Below, one piece after another: positions 22,025 to 32,275 of a stretch of 64,000 nucleotides of DNA. Under the pieces are notes generated by a model, which was not told where the DNA came from, searched no databases, and saw only the letters and a program-made list of their open reading frames with translations. The first letter of the stretch is position 1. Every line of letters starts with the position of its first letter. Origin of the DNA: Piezodorus guildinii (taxonomy: Eukaryota; Arthropoda; Insecta; Hemiptera; Pentatomidae); contig CM041292.1 of the NCBI GenBank assembly GCA_023052935.1, positions 169,239,900 to 169,303,899 on the forward strand, written 5' to 3'. The position numbers were made by a program, and so were the translations under genes.

Positions 22025-23734
22025 CACGCTCTTAACTTTCAATCTTCCCATATGTTTTATTAAACATATGTTATGAAATCGATTTATCGATTGTTTATAT
22101 CTCCTACACCACTTTCCTCTCAGTAACTCAGCGTGAAGTTACCTTAAATACAAACATTTGAGAAGGTTAAAAGAAAAAAAAAATCTGTAAAAAGATCCCC
22201 TTCATTAATAAAAGACATCATTCTCCCCTTTAAGATGTATCAGATTAATGATAAGCATACAAAATAAGCGCATTGCAATTAAAACTTGATTAGATCTGAA
22301 AAAAGTCTCTTGATGGTAATTGAGTACGGGTTCTCAACCTATTCGAAATCATTCAATCTTTGCTGCTCAACATTTTAATTTTTATGATTTTTTCCCCAGT
22401 TATTCTCTATTCTTTCTTGAATATATGTATAACCGTAGGTAAGATATTTTTCTGACTAATACTTTTAGACCGAATCAACGGTCAAACATTAAATATTTTA
22501 ATTATTCTTTTATTGTGAGTAAATTAGTGATCATATTAAAACTTGATTCTGCTGTTATTAAATCAGTCGTTAATTCAGAAAAAATAAATAACACCTCCCA
22601 TTAGGAACAAACCCCTCAATGTAAAGATTCTTTGTAAAGTGGAAATATTTTCCTTCGTCGAATTCCACTATTCACGGGAATACATTCTTCAATAAAAATT
22701 TCAATTTCAAAACTTCTCATCCCTGATATATTATAAAGGTTTTGATGAATATGTATTACAAAATATCTTCTGAGTTCAGTATAAAGGGTGAATTCAACAA
22801 TTCATACGTGATATTTTATAAAGAGATGCCGTCTTCATTTTTATTTATTCCTACGAGCCAAAAGGGAGGGAGAAAGTTGTAGTAATATGGAAGTAATTAA
22901 TTTTCTGTTTTTGTAAATCTTGAGGTACTAATGTCATGTATCCAAAAAAGCGAAAATATAAATATAACTTATTTGTACGTCTAGTACGTTTTGAGAATTC
23001 CACACCTCCTATGATTTGTTTTGTAGGTGTAAGGCCTATCAAAAACCTATTTATAATGAATTTTTAATGTTTAATTGAACTGTTTTGGCTAAGTTTAAAA
23101 CAGGCGTAGTTTATTCCTAACCTCATAAACTCCTAACCTAAATCGTATTAACAACTAATTGAAATATCCTGGACAGTTCTACAAGCGCGAAATATTATTA
23201 TTGGGAATTAAAAGTCAAAAACATATATTGAAAGATATTGTTTTAAAAATGTTTGACTACTTATAAAAAAGTTTACTATAGCTGTAGGAGCATATCATAT
23301 ACATATCACAGTCTTACCATTACTAATATATTGCATTCGGTAATATACTATACAACCTCTATAATGGGAAACAGTGATAAATAACCTCATGTAATATGTC
23401 TATTGGAATGATTTATGTATTGTTTGCATGTATATTTTATTTAGTAATTATGTTATATAAAGAACATTGGTATATTGATAAAAGACTTTACTTACATAAA
23501 ATATCCCGAAACAAATTAAATAATTTAAAAAAAAAGAAAGAATTCATTAAAACAGAAAGTTAAATACGATAAACATCTTAAACATAAGTTTACCTAATAT
23601 TAGAATAAAACACACATATTTCATGTTTTTCTAAGTGAGCACCTTCAGACCAATATCTTGATTGACATTTAAACAATTTCAAAAATTATCGCCTGTCTAC
23701 GTTTAGGGTTCTTGTTTCTATTACCAAAACTTTC
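22025..23734. other. AT-rich DNA without recognised features
   Basis: No coding exon or RNA gene was recognised. The open frame at 22851 is unremarkable. Confidence 0.4.
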
Positions 23735-23745
23735 ATATATACTTC

Positions 23746-24644
23746 TTTCACAAGCTCCTTAGTGCCTTTCAGCGTGGAGCACCAGCCTCAGTCCTTCGCT
23801 TCCACTCATCCCTTTGAATGGCCATATTTTTTTTTGGGTAACTGATTTGCCTCTCTTTCTTCCGAGTCGCTCCAGGTACTGCATATACGTAGTTCTGGGT
23901 CTGCCAACCATTCTATTTCCTATTGGTTTGTCTTCCATGAACCATTTCACTCTTCTGTCTTCTGGGAGTCTACACACGTTCCCAAACCAGCGTAGTTGGC
24001 GTTCTTCTATTGTCTCCTTCAGTGCCACCACTTTCAATTCTTCCCTGATGACTTCGTTTCTAACGCAGTCCCTTCTTGTTTTTCCAACTATCCTTCGCAG
24101 GAATCTCATTTCTGAGGCCTTCATTCTATTTATAACTTGCTTTGAGCCTGTCCAGTGCTCTGCTCCATACAGCAGGATAGGAAGGAAAATTGTTTTATTA
24201 AGGACTAATTTGGTGGCATTAGTTATTTCTTTTGTTCCAATTATGTGACTGATTTGATAGTATGCGACGTTGGTCTTTCTAATCCGACTATTTACTTCAT
24301 GTTCTATCCTTCCATCATTGCTTACGGTTGTGCCCAAATACTCGTATGTGTTTACAGTTTCGAGCAATTCACCATTGCAGGTCACATTCACGTTTGTTTC
24401 GTCTCGCCCTACTTTCATGATTTTGCTATTCTGTGCATTTATAGCCATTCCCTTTGTATATAGTATTTCTCTCCACTCATTAACTGCTTGTTGTAGGTTC
24501 TCCTGTGAATTTGCTATATCATAAGCGAAAATCATGGCTTGGACTGATACAGGCATCAAGTTTCTATACCCAACCAGGGTTCGTGTAGTACTTCTCTTAC
24601 ACATTTTTAATATTTCGTCCATGAAGGTTATAAGTAGCAATTTT
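23746..24644 (-). pseudogene. 5'-truncated RTE-type RT copy with mutated catalytic motif, 11-bp TSD
   Basis: An open frame of about 290 codons (24640 to 23759) encodes the C-terminal RT half of an RTE/APE-type element: FMDEIL, then FAYDIA in place of FADDIA at about residue 38, EYLGTTVSNDG, ILLYGAEHWT, RRIVGKTRRDC, and the RQLRWFGNVCRLPEDR and GRPRTTYMQYLERLGR tail. The first catalytic Asp is Tyr, so the protein cannot polymerise even though the frame is open. ATATATACTTC flanks the copy at 23735-23745 and 24645-24655, an exact TSD that fixes its limits at 899 bp. The 3' UTR is only about a dozen bases, with no long poly(A). No start codon belongs to this piece; it was truncated during insertion. 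Confidence 0.85.
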
Positions 24645-24744
24645 ATATATACTTCATTTTAAATATAGCTCTATTGCTAGATGTCAATACTAATTACTCA
24701 ATATTGGCTCACTGTCTCATCAATTTGTTCCAAAGTTCGGACTT

Positions 24745-24792
24745 ATCGAAAAGTCTATTTAATGGAGAAAATCTCTCGAAACGTAGATAGAT
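24745..24792 (+). other. Degenerate hammerhead-like motif
   Basis: TCTATT (24754-24759) can pair with GATAGA (24786-24791). Between them lie a GAGA/TCTC hairpin and GAAACGTA (24778-24785). The CTGANGA half of the core is not preserved (TAATGGA), so this would be a dead relative of the motifs at 6131 and 63617. Confidence 0.25.
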
Positions 24793-24801
24793 AATAATTT
24801 T

Positions 24802-26247
24802 ATAAAATATTTTAATTAAAATAAACTTATTAGAAGTTAAAGGTACTCATTTGTAAAAATATATGGAAAGTTCCAAAAGCTAAAAGAAAAGAAAGAGGCC
24901 GATTTTATAAATGATTGTAAGTTACCCTTTTTTAGTTTCAAATTTAATCGGATGAACTGGAATTATATTACAATTATTTCCGAATTTCCAAAGATACGTG
25001 TTAAGCATCAGAGGTTGGCGAATCAACAGTGTTTAGATTAGAGTATTGACGTAATTATATTGTGTTGTTCTGTAATTTAGTAATTTCCTAAAATATTTAA
25101 AAAGAAAGGAATGATCCCGAATGTGTATATTATGTCTCACCGATTTCGATGCATTTTTTAAAGGTAAAACTAGACATTAAACGATTAGACTCTGGAAAAT
25201 ATTAGGGGCCAACGCTCTCCAGGGGTCGCATAAAAAAAATCTGGTTCTGGTGAAGATAGAAAAATAAGTTTGGTTTCAAAATTACCCTATTTTAAAGCGA
25301 AATAATTTTAAAATTTTATGATTTGTAATAACTTTAAAGATATAAATAATCTCTTCTTAAAAACTGTTCTCAGATTAAGTTCATTTTTAAGAGTGAGGAA
25401 CACAGTTTTTAAGGAGCCTTATTGAAAATAGTGTTTTTACTACATTATTTACATTTTTAGGGTTATTATCAAGCATAAAACTCAAATAATAATTTAATGT
25501 CTTTTTTTTTAATTATTGCGATTTGAATTAGGGTAATTTTGATATCAAACTTATTTTTCTCCCTTTACTTTTAGAGAGATATTAAATACAATGTATTTTT
25601 CTCGGTCAAAATTTATGATTTTCATATGCGCCCCCTCTGGAGTCTAAGAGGCTACTATTTGCATAATAGTTTAATGTCTATTTCCACCTAAAAACATTTC
25701 AGCAAAATCAGTTTGACACTTTTGGGATCATCAATTGTAAGTGGAAATAATTTTGGATCTGTATAATAGTATAACCTATACCTTCTGAGTGATTCCTATT
25801 CTCTCCCCTTTAACTAATCGGTTGCAGTTTAAAAATGCCCTTTAACTAAACGTTCTCGGTAGCATTGGCTCCTAATATTCTGCAAAGTCTAATGGTTTAA
25901 TATCTAGTTTTACATAAAAAAAACAAAAAAAAAACATCCAAATTTGTGAGACACATTTGGGATATTCTCTTTGTTAGTATTTTAAGAAATAACTAAATTA
26001 CATTGCAACACAATTTAATTACGTCAACATTGATCAAATAACTATTGCTTTGTCAATCTCTTATACATACCACGTATATTTGTAAAATATAATTCCAGTT
26101 TATCTTATTAAATTAGAAATTAAAAAAGGATAACTTACAATTGTTTATAAAATCAGCGTCTTTCTTTTTTTTTATCTTTTAAAAGTTACCTTATATTTTT
26201 AATAATGAGTATCATTAACTTCTAATATGTTTATTTAATTAGATTCC
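24802..26247. repeat. Near-palindromic foldback element F2
   Basis: The left arm (24802-25320) is the diverged reverse complement of the right arm (about 25505-26247, with an extra 190-bp segment at about 25660-25845). Matching pairs include AAACTTATTAGAAG with CTTCTAATATGTTT, AAATGATTGTAAGTTA with TAACTTACAATTGTTT, the GTGTTGTTCTGTAATT block with its partner at about 26000, and GAAAAATAAGTTTGG (25257) with its reverse at about 25540. There is no coding potential. The tandem duplication that follows starts inside its right arm, at the A-run 26122-26127. Confidence 0.7.
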
Positions 26248-26281
26248 TGGGTAGGGACATAAAAAGAGAGAAAAAAAAAAA

Positions 26282-26326
<45 letters not shown>

Positions 26327-26376
26327 CATATTAAATATCAAACATTCATTATATCTATAAATCTTTGCAAATTTAT

Positions 26377-26443
<67 letters not shown>
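26282..26443. repeat. Two (TA)n arrays in copy A
   Basis: TA arrays at about 26284-26322 and 26383-26443, separated by 60 bases. Copy B has a single TA array plus GATA repeats instead. Confidence 0.95.
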
Positions 26444-26446
<3 letters not shown>

Positions 26447-26449
26447 ATA

Positions 26450-27610
26450 TTTTTCAAAGGAATGGAAGATTGAGATACGAGTAGGTAGTGAAACAGTTGA
26501 TGTTTGAAGGAAGAAAGAGAGACGGTTTTACGGATAGAGATAGGCAGCGAATTCCAGAAGGATGATGAACAGACGAGAAACGATTTGTGAAAGGATGCAG
26601 TTTTATTTGGTGGGGTATGAATATTGATTGATTGGGTTCTAGTATTTAACGAATGGATATCAGAGCGGAGTGTGAGAAGCTCAGTTATGTAGGAAGGCTT
26701 TATATTTTTTCAAAGTTTGGAATAGGTAAGAACCAAGTAAATATTGCCGTCGTACTGAAGGATAAAGCAATTTTGAGTTGGTTTAATAGACAGAAATATG
26801 GTCACGGTCAAACAGTTCATAAGACGTTTTAATTTTATTTCCTGTTCATCGGTTAGCGATCCGTACACCAGGCAACCGTAGTCAAAGTTTGGGAAGTCAC
26901 AGTGAAAACGCGAATTAACAGACGACTAATATTATTAACGTTTATAATAAAACTTTATGTCTTATCTAACGTATTTTTGTACCTTAAACAATTGTCTGTT
27001 GTTAACTCATAAGAAAGGTCCCCTTTGCCCTTTTCTCAGGGTCAGGTCACATTCTAAAGTCATAAAGTTACCGCTCGATTGACACAGAAGTGACAGAACT
27101 TGGATGTTTATGTTTCCGGTCCTATTCATACTGTCCACTGGCATTTTAGTTTCGATCTAGATCAGAGAGCCCCTGGCCACCACATGTTAGACCACACCGA
27201 AGTATTAGCTCCCCTCCTTCCTTCAAAATCCTATTTATACCCAATGTAAATCCACACAAATTCATTCCATCATTCCCTCTTAGTGAGTCTCAAGGTAGAC
27301 TTCACACATGTAATATTTGAAGAAGAATAAAAGACTATTTCTAAGCATATACTGTTGTGAGTTCGTTAATTCACGTAACTGACGGGTTTTTAAAGGTAAG
27401 GATTCACGGAATCTATAGATTTTTTGAGTATGGAAAAGGATTTTCGGGATATTTCGGATACATGGTTATTCCAGGATAGAGTTTTGGTTAAAGGTAACTC
27501 CAAGGTTTTTAATATTTTTCTGGTACGGAATTTATTGAGAAAAATGCATAATTTGCAGAGTCTAATAGTGTAATGTACAGTTTTACAATAAAACAATGTC
27601 ATCAAAATCG
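26450..27610 (-). pseudogene. CR1/L2-like RT fragment in copy A, interrupted by an insertion
   Basis: Minus-strand reading gives TKTLSWNNHVSEISRKSFSILKK (from about 27500), then, past the insertion at 26913-27375, FDYGCLVYGSLTDEQ, EIKLKRLMN, ILQYDGNIYLVLTYSK, RSLNTRTQ, FHKSFLVCSSSFWNSLPISIR and FKHQLFHYLL. This is the post-catalytic RT tail seen also at 36388-36816, with the same SFIVCS..VWNPLP pattern. Stops and frame slips make it dead. Confidence 0.75.
26913..27375. mobile_element. 463-bp insertion present in copy A only, solo-LTR-like
   Basis: Copy B has the uninterrupted junction at 32030/32031 (AACGCG|TAACTG). The insert has short inverted ends (GAATTAAC ... GTTAATTC), a TATTTATA box at about 27231, and AATAAA at about 27327 near the right end, a promoter-to-poly(A)-signal order typical of LTRs. 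There is no coding frame. Flanking duplication is not clear (CG at most), so the class stays open between solo LTR and a MITE. Confidence 0.5.
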
Positions 27611-27679
27611 GTGAGATATATTTGGAATCCTCTACTTGTTAATATTTTACGGCTGCGAAACTGTTACATTACATATATG

Positions 27680-28130
27680 GAATGGTTGGCTGCTGATTTT
27701 CGCTGGTTAGGCTGATGTATTGGCTATGTAATTTATTCGGCACTGATGATTCGCAAGCGTTAAACGCAATTTAACCGTTAGGCGTTTAATTGAGAGTAAT
27801 CAAGTGCTGTCCCGGGGAGGATATAATGAGGGCACTGCTGGAACCGGCTGTACTTCCTCTCCATCCTACATATTAAACGCCCATGCTAATTTCTAATCAA
27901 ATATAAACTATCAGTTATTGCCAGCTTGCACATTAACAACTTAATATTAATAGTCATATTAATTATTTGTCTTGAGACCTTGTTCATTTAAATGTTCAAG
28001 GAACGTTAAATATGATAGAAAGATAGATGATTTGTATTGATATCTAGTAGACCGCCTCTGTTTCGTAGGAGTAAAATTTAGATGAGGTGACATTTATCAT
28101 TAAAAAAACTCTGTCTGACAGATTATCGCT
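27680..28130. other. GC-richer non-repetitive block in copy A, candidate conserved element
   Basis: A compositionally distinct stretch (CCGGGGAGG, GGAACCGGC, AAACGCCCATGC) without coding features. The same block is at 32350-32790 in copy B. Function unknown. Confidence 0.3.
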
Positions 28131-28149
28131 ATAATCTGATATCGCTGAT

Positions 28150-28945
28150 ATATATCGCTTTGGGATTTTAAGTTCATCGTAACAAAAAGAGCAATTAGCG
28201 AGTTATTAGTGCAGCTTTTTTATAACGTCTATTCATAATTATTTTTATTATTATCATTTTGAAGTTGAGCATAAATTTAAAAAAATTTAATTTTCCCATA
28301 TAAACAAAACTTGGTTGCAATGTATGTTTTAAAAAAGGGTATACATAACAAAGATCCCTATTATTAGTATTTCATATTCCAAATGAACCATTTAAAGTAA
28401 ATATTTATGGTTTAATTTATTATCTATGGCATTCCTATTTATTTTATAGTATAAGATCTGTTTTCATAAAATAATGAAAAAGTTGAAATAATTAATAACC
28501 ATGTTAGTTTATTGATTTATAACAATTTACCATTTATTTTAACAACTAAGTTACGATTTAGTACGTAATATTGTTTCTAAAACCTTGAGTACTAGATGGG
28601 TAAATATAACCTGTATAATACTGTACCTCGTAGGCAACTATCATGACCTCCCTCTTTACCAATAACATATGTTCATAAGTTTATGGCCTTACAACAACTT
28701 TATATTAACTTGTACGATTTCTTTTATTGCATATTAACTTTTCTAAAATCTTGCTCATTCCAGCGGTATATTATACGTCTATATACTACTCATATTTCAG
28801 AAATAATTTTTTGATTACTTGATTGCAGGTACTTTATTTTTCCAGTTAAATTTTAGTATATTTTACATATAAATCATTAGAAATAAATGCCCTAAAATAT
28901 AATATAAAATAAAATAAATGCCCCTAGTAAAAATCGTATTAAATT
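28150..28945 (-). repeat. Interspersed repeat shared with 32810-33565 and 62760-63335 (contains reversed P2)
   Basis: It starts near the ATCGTAACRAAAAG block and passes through TATAAACAAAA(CT)T, GATCCCTATTA-type and ATTGCATATTAACTTTTC blocks to AAATGCCCTAAAATAT. The distal part is P2 in reverse orientation. No ORF. Confidence 0.65.
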
Positions 28946-28989
28946 CCGTGTACTTTAGAATTTGTTCACCGAAACCAAGAATCGCTGTG

Positions 28990-29560
28990 TCATTTTGGAC
29001 GAACTCATTTTCCGGTTGTAGGAATATTCAGAATATTCAATATGGCACTAATAACAGTTTTGTATTGAATCGAAATGTAGGCGATTAGTTTGTGGATGAG
29101 AATCTTGTGACATACCTTGTCAAAAGCCTTTTTGATATCGACAGCTATCCCCGTGTGTTATGTTTTTTTTTTCAATATTACTTTTCGTTATGTAATTTGT
29201 AAGTCTGGTTAATTGGACTACAATTGGATTTTTGGCTCTAAATGCGAACTGTCCATTGTGTATGATGTTATGTTGATTTATTTACTTCAGAAATCTGATC
29301 AATAGAATTTTTTCAAAGATCTTGGATTTTATACTTAAACAAGAGGATTGTTAGAGAAGAGAGGAGATAAAACTGCACCCTGTGGAAAAGCACATGTAAG
29401 AAGAACCGTAAAAGAATGTTCATCTTGAACTTGGATTGAGAGGCACTAGTTTTCTAGGAACGATATTAAAGTATTATAGAGCTGCTTTGGGCACTCGAGG
29501 TATGCGAGCTTCTGGTAAAGGATGTAATGGGAGACGAAAACGAATACCTTAATGTCAATT
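28990..29560 (-). pseudogene. Jockey-type RT pieces in scrambled order, copy A
   Basis: Minus strand: 29560-29340 reads YLECPKQLYNTLISFLEN, then CAFPQGAVLSPLFSNN (the motif around the catalytic B block). 29300-29040 then reads NGQFAFRAKNPIVVQLTRLTNYI, followed by IAVDIKKAFDKVCHKILIHKL (the earlier motif A region). In an intact RT the FxFR and VDIKKAFD blocks precede PQGAVLSP, so two fragments have been joined in the wrong order. Copy B (33610-34185) has the same arrangement, so it predates the duplication. Confidence 0.7.
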
Positions 29561-29711
29561 TATAAATATCATAGAAGCTGCATTATATTTATTATATATT
29601 TATTTATTATTTATATAACTGCTACATATCTTAATGATAAGATTTGTATTCGTGTTCGTCTGAGAAATGCATCTAACCCAGTCTTACGCCGAGTTAATGC
29701 GGCTCTTTGCT

Positions 29712-29850
29712 CTGATTATTTTAGATAATAACATAATAGATTTTTTAATAAAACACATGTTTCTATAGAAATACAATTTAATTAATTCTTTAATAGTTTC
29801 ACTAATCATTATCTCTAACTGTATTTGAAAAGTCTTTAATCGATTTTTAT
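29712..29850 (+). repeat. F1 internal fragment, copy A
   Basis: It matches 2125-2265 (TTATTTTAGATAATRAYATAATAGATTTTT, then TTTCTATATAAAT and ATCTCTAACTGTATTTGAAA). The equivalent in copy B is 34335-34480. Confidence 0.7.
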
Positions 29851-29919
29851 TAATTTATTTTATTTTAATAATTTAATTTGTTAAAATGCATATAGTTTAT
29901 AACCTTAATTTATTTATTT

Positions 29920-30010
29920 TTTTTATTTATTTATAGTAATTTACAACTGTACTAAAGAATACAATAAGTAAATAGTCCCGAGGCCACCTTCTCATTTATT
30001 ATTTTAGTTT
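29920..30010 (-). repeat. Jockey 3'-end fragment, copy A
   Basis: TTTACAACTGTAC, then ATACAATAAGTAAA and CCCGAGGCCACCTTCT, match the 3' end of the Jockey copy at 58470-58610. The equivalent in copy B is 34545-34635. Confidence 0.65.
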
Positions 30011-31254
30011 AGTTTTTCACGATTGAATCTATAACCAAACTGTTCCAGTCATCAAATTTGTATGTCATTTTATTCTTATAAAACTTTATTCCCAGGATAA
30101 TAAAGACATTTTCATTTCATATCTCATCCTTCGATTTCATTAAGCGATGTTCAGTATTGAGCTGTGCAATGCATTTTTGGTTTGGAAAGCTTGGAAACAT
30201 TTTTTTGTCGATTAATGTGGAAATAAAACAACATAATACTGCAAAAAAATCAAAAATATGAACTGAACATGAAATTAATTATCAAAGTATACTATGAAAC
30301 GAGATGTTTTAACTTTGAAAACGTTTACACAGTTATAATATTTCAAGCGGAAAGAAATATTTTTAACATATATTACATATAAATATATATACATGAGTTG
30401 ATTTATATATAGAAAGAGGGAAAAGAGATAGATAGACATATTTATAGTTTTAATAATATTTTATAAAGATTTAATTGATTAAGTGTAAAGGAGGAGTAAA
30501 ATAAATCATGTGTCAAATTGCTGATTGTTGTTAGGTGAGTAGGCGTTATAGATTAATCTGACATTTAAGGCATAGGTGGGCGGCTAGATTACATCACAAC
30601 ATGTCCGCTTCAACTTAAACTTTAGCGTTCAACTTACACCCTGAGTAATATCATGCCAATTTCCTCTATTTTCTGATAAATAAGAAAAGATAATTACGAC
30701 AATAAGTTCTATTGGTAAAGTTGGTCTGACATGACAGGAATCCCCTATTGGAGGGGAGATAAGTTACTTAGTTGGAACGGGTAATATTTCCCAAAAGTAA
30801 AGTCCGCTAGAGTTTAGGTTAACGACTTTATTCTGAGTTAGTTATCAGAGAGCGCAGATGGAGTTGGCTCGGCCTAGTATACGCTAAGACGGGGGCAACT
30901 TTCACAGAGCAGATGTTCATTTTTCTTATCAGTGACCCTAACCGATTCCACGCTAACTTCTTTAATATTTTTATTGTTTTGCCATCTTAGTAGAATATTG
31001 CAGTCTTTAAAATCTACTGTTATGATAGTTTCCGTCGTAAATATTTCATATAAATTTTCAATAATAAAATAGGTTTAAAGTCAAATGCTTACGGACAAAT
31101 AAGGGACTGGTTCATAATATATTAAATATACGCACACACTTATTATTTATTGAAACTGAACTATATTAAAATTTATATTTCTGGTAAATTTTAGAGGAAA
31201 AAATCTATAGACTTCTACTTACCTTCGTTGTTAAATACAATTTTATGAATTTTG
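30011..31254. other. Non-coding, low-repeat stretch of copy A
   Basis: No gene or window-internal repeat other than its own duplicate (34636-35884) was seen. The 30520-30960 part is GC-richer. Confidence 0.4.
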
Positions 31255-31403
31255 AAAAAAGGATAACTTACAATTGTTTATAAAATCAGCCTCTTTTTTT
31301 TTTAGCTTTTAAAAATTACCTTATATTGTTAATAATGAGTGTCATTAACTTCCAATATGTTTATTTAATTAGATTCCTGGGTAGCGACATAAAAAGAGAA
31401 AAA

Positions 31404-31410
<7 letters not shown>

Positions 31411-31490
<80 letters not shown>
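31411..31490. repeat. (TA)n(GATA)n microsatellite
   Basis: A TA array is followed by seven or so GATA repeats, at the position where copy A has pure TA. Confidence 0.95.
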
Positions 31491-31569
31491 TAATATATAT
31501 TTACATATTGAATATCAAACATTCATTATATATAAAAATCTTTGCAAATTTATACTATATATACCTATA

Positions 31570-32275
31570 TTTTTCAAAGGAACGGAAGATAGAGATACGA
31601 GTAGGTAGTGGAACAGTTGATGTTTGAAGGAAGAAAGAGAGACGGTTTTACGGAAAGAGATAGGCAGGGAATTCCAGAAGGATGATGAACGGACGAGAAA
31701 CGATTTGTGGAAGGATGCAGTTTTATTTGATGGGGTATGAATATTGATTGATTGGGTTCTAGTATTTAACGAATGGATATCAGAGCGGAGGGTGAGAAGC
31801 TCAGTTATGTAGGAAGGCTTTCTATTTTTTTAAAGTTCGGAATAGGTAAGAACCAAGTAAATATTACCGTCGTACTGAAGGATAAAGCAATTTTGAGTTG
31901 GTTTAATAGACAGAAATATGGTCACGGTCAAACAGTTCATAAGACGTTTTAATTTTATTTCCTGTTCATCGGTTAGCGATCCGTCACCAGGCAACCGTAG
32001 TCAAAGTTTGGGAAGTCACAGAGAAAACGCGTAACTGACGGCTTTTTAAAGGTAAAGATTCACGGAATCTATAGATTTTTTGAGTATGGAAAAGGATTTT
32101 CGGGATAATTCGGATACATGGTTATTCCAGGATAGAGTTTTGGTTAACTTTTTAGGTAACTCCAAGGTTTTTAATATTTTGCTGGTACGTAATTTATTGA
32201 GAAAAAAGCATATTTTGCAGAGTCTAATAGTGTAATGTACAGTTTTACAATAAAACAATGTCATCAAAATCGGTG
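31570..32275 (-). pseudogene. CR1/L2-like RT fragment in copy B (uninterrupted)
   Basis: Same fragment as in copy A without the 463-bp insertion. LTKTLSWNNHVSELSRKSFSILKK (about 32150) leads into the FDYGCL and SFLVCS..FWNSLP region. It represents the pre-insertion state of the RT remnant. Confidence 0.75.

Larger units (their letters stand above)
26122..31254. repeat. Tandem duplication, copy A (5.13 kb)
   Basis: It is directly followed by copy B (31255-35884) in the same orientation; both start AAGGATAACTTAC and end TTTATGAATTTTGAAA. The first part (to about 28930) differs from B by a few percent plus indels, including a 463-bp insertion (26913-27375), a 60-bp segment (about 28627-28690) and a 25-bp insertion (about 28903). 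The last 2.3 kb shows one homopolymer difference and no substitution that I noticed. Contents: (TA)n arrays, a CR1/L2-like RT fragment, a GC-richer block (about 27680-27900), a reversed P2/62.8-kb-type repeat, Jockey RT pieces and an F1 fragment. Confidence 0.9.

Noticed and set aside
23814..24524. Plus-strand frames of 144, 84 and 72 codons
   Set aside because: Antisense shadows of the RTE reverse transcriptase remnant.
27390..32267. The 71- and 73-codon frames repeated at 27390-27605 and 32046-32267 as a duplicated small gene
   Set aside because: The translation is an RT thumb fragment (TLSWNNHVSE) inside the duplicated unit, not a host gene.
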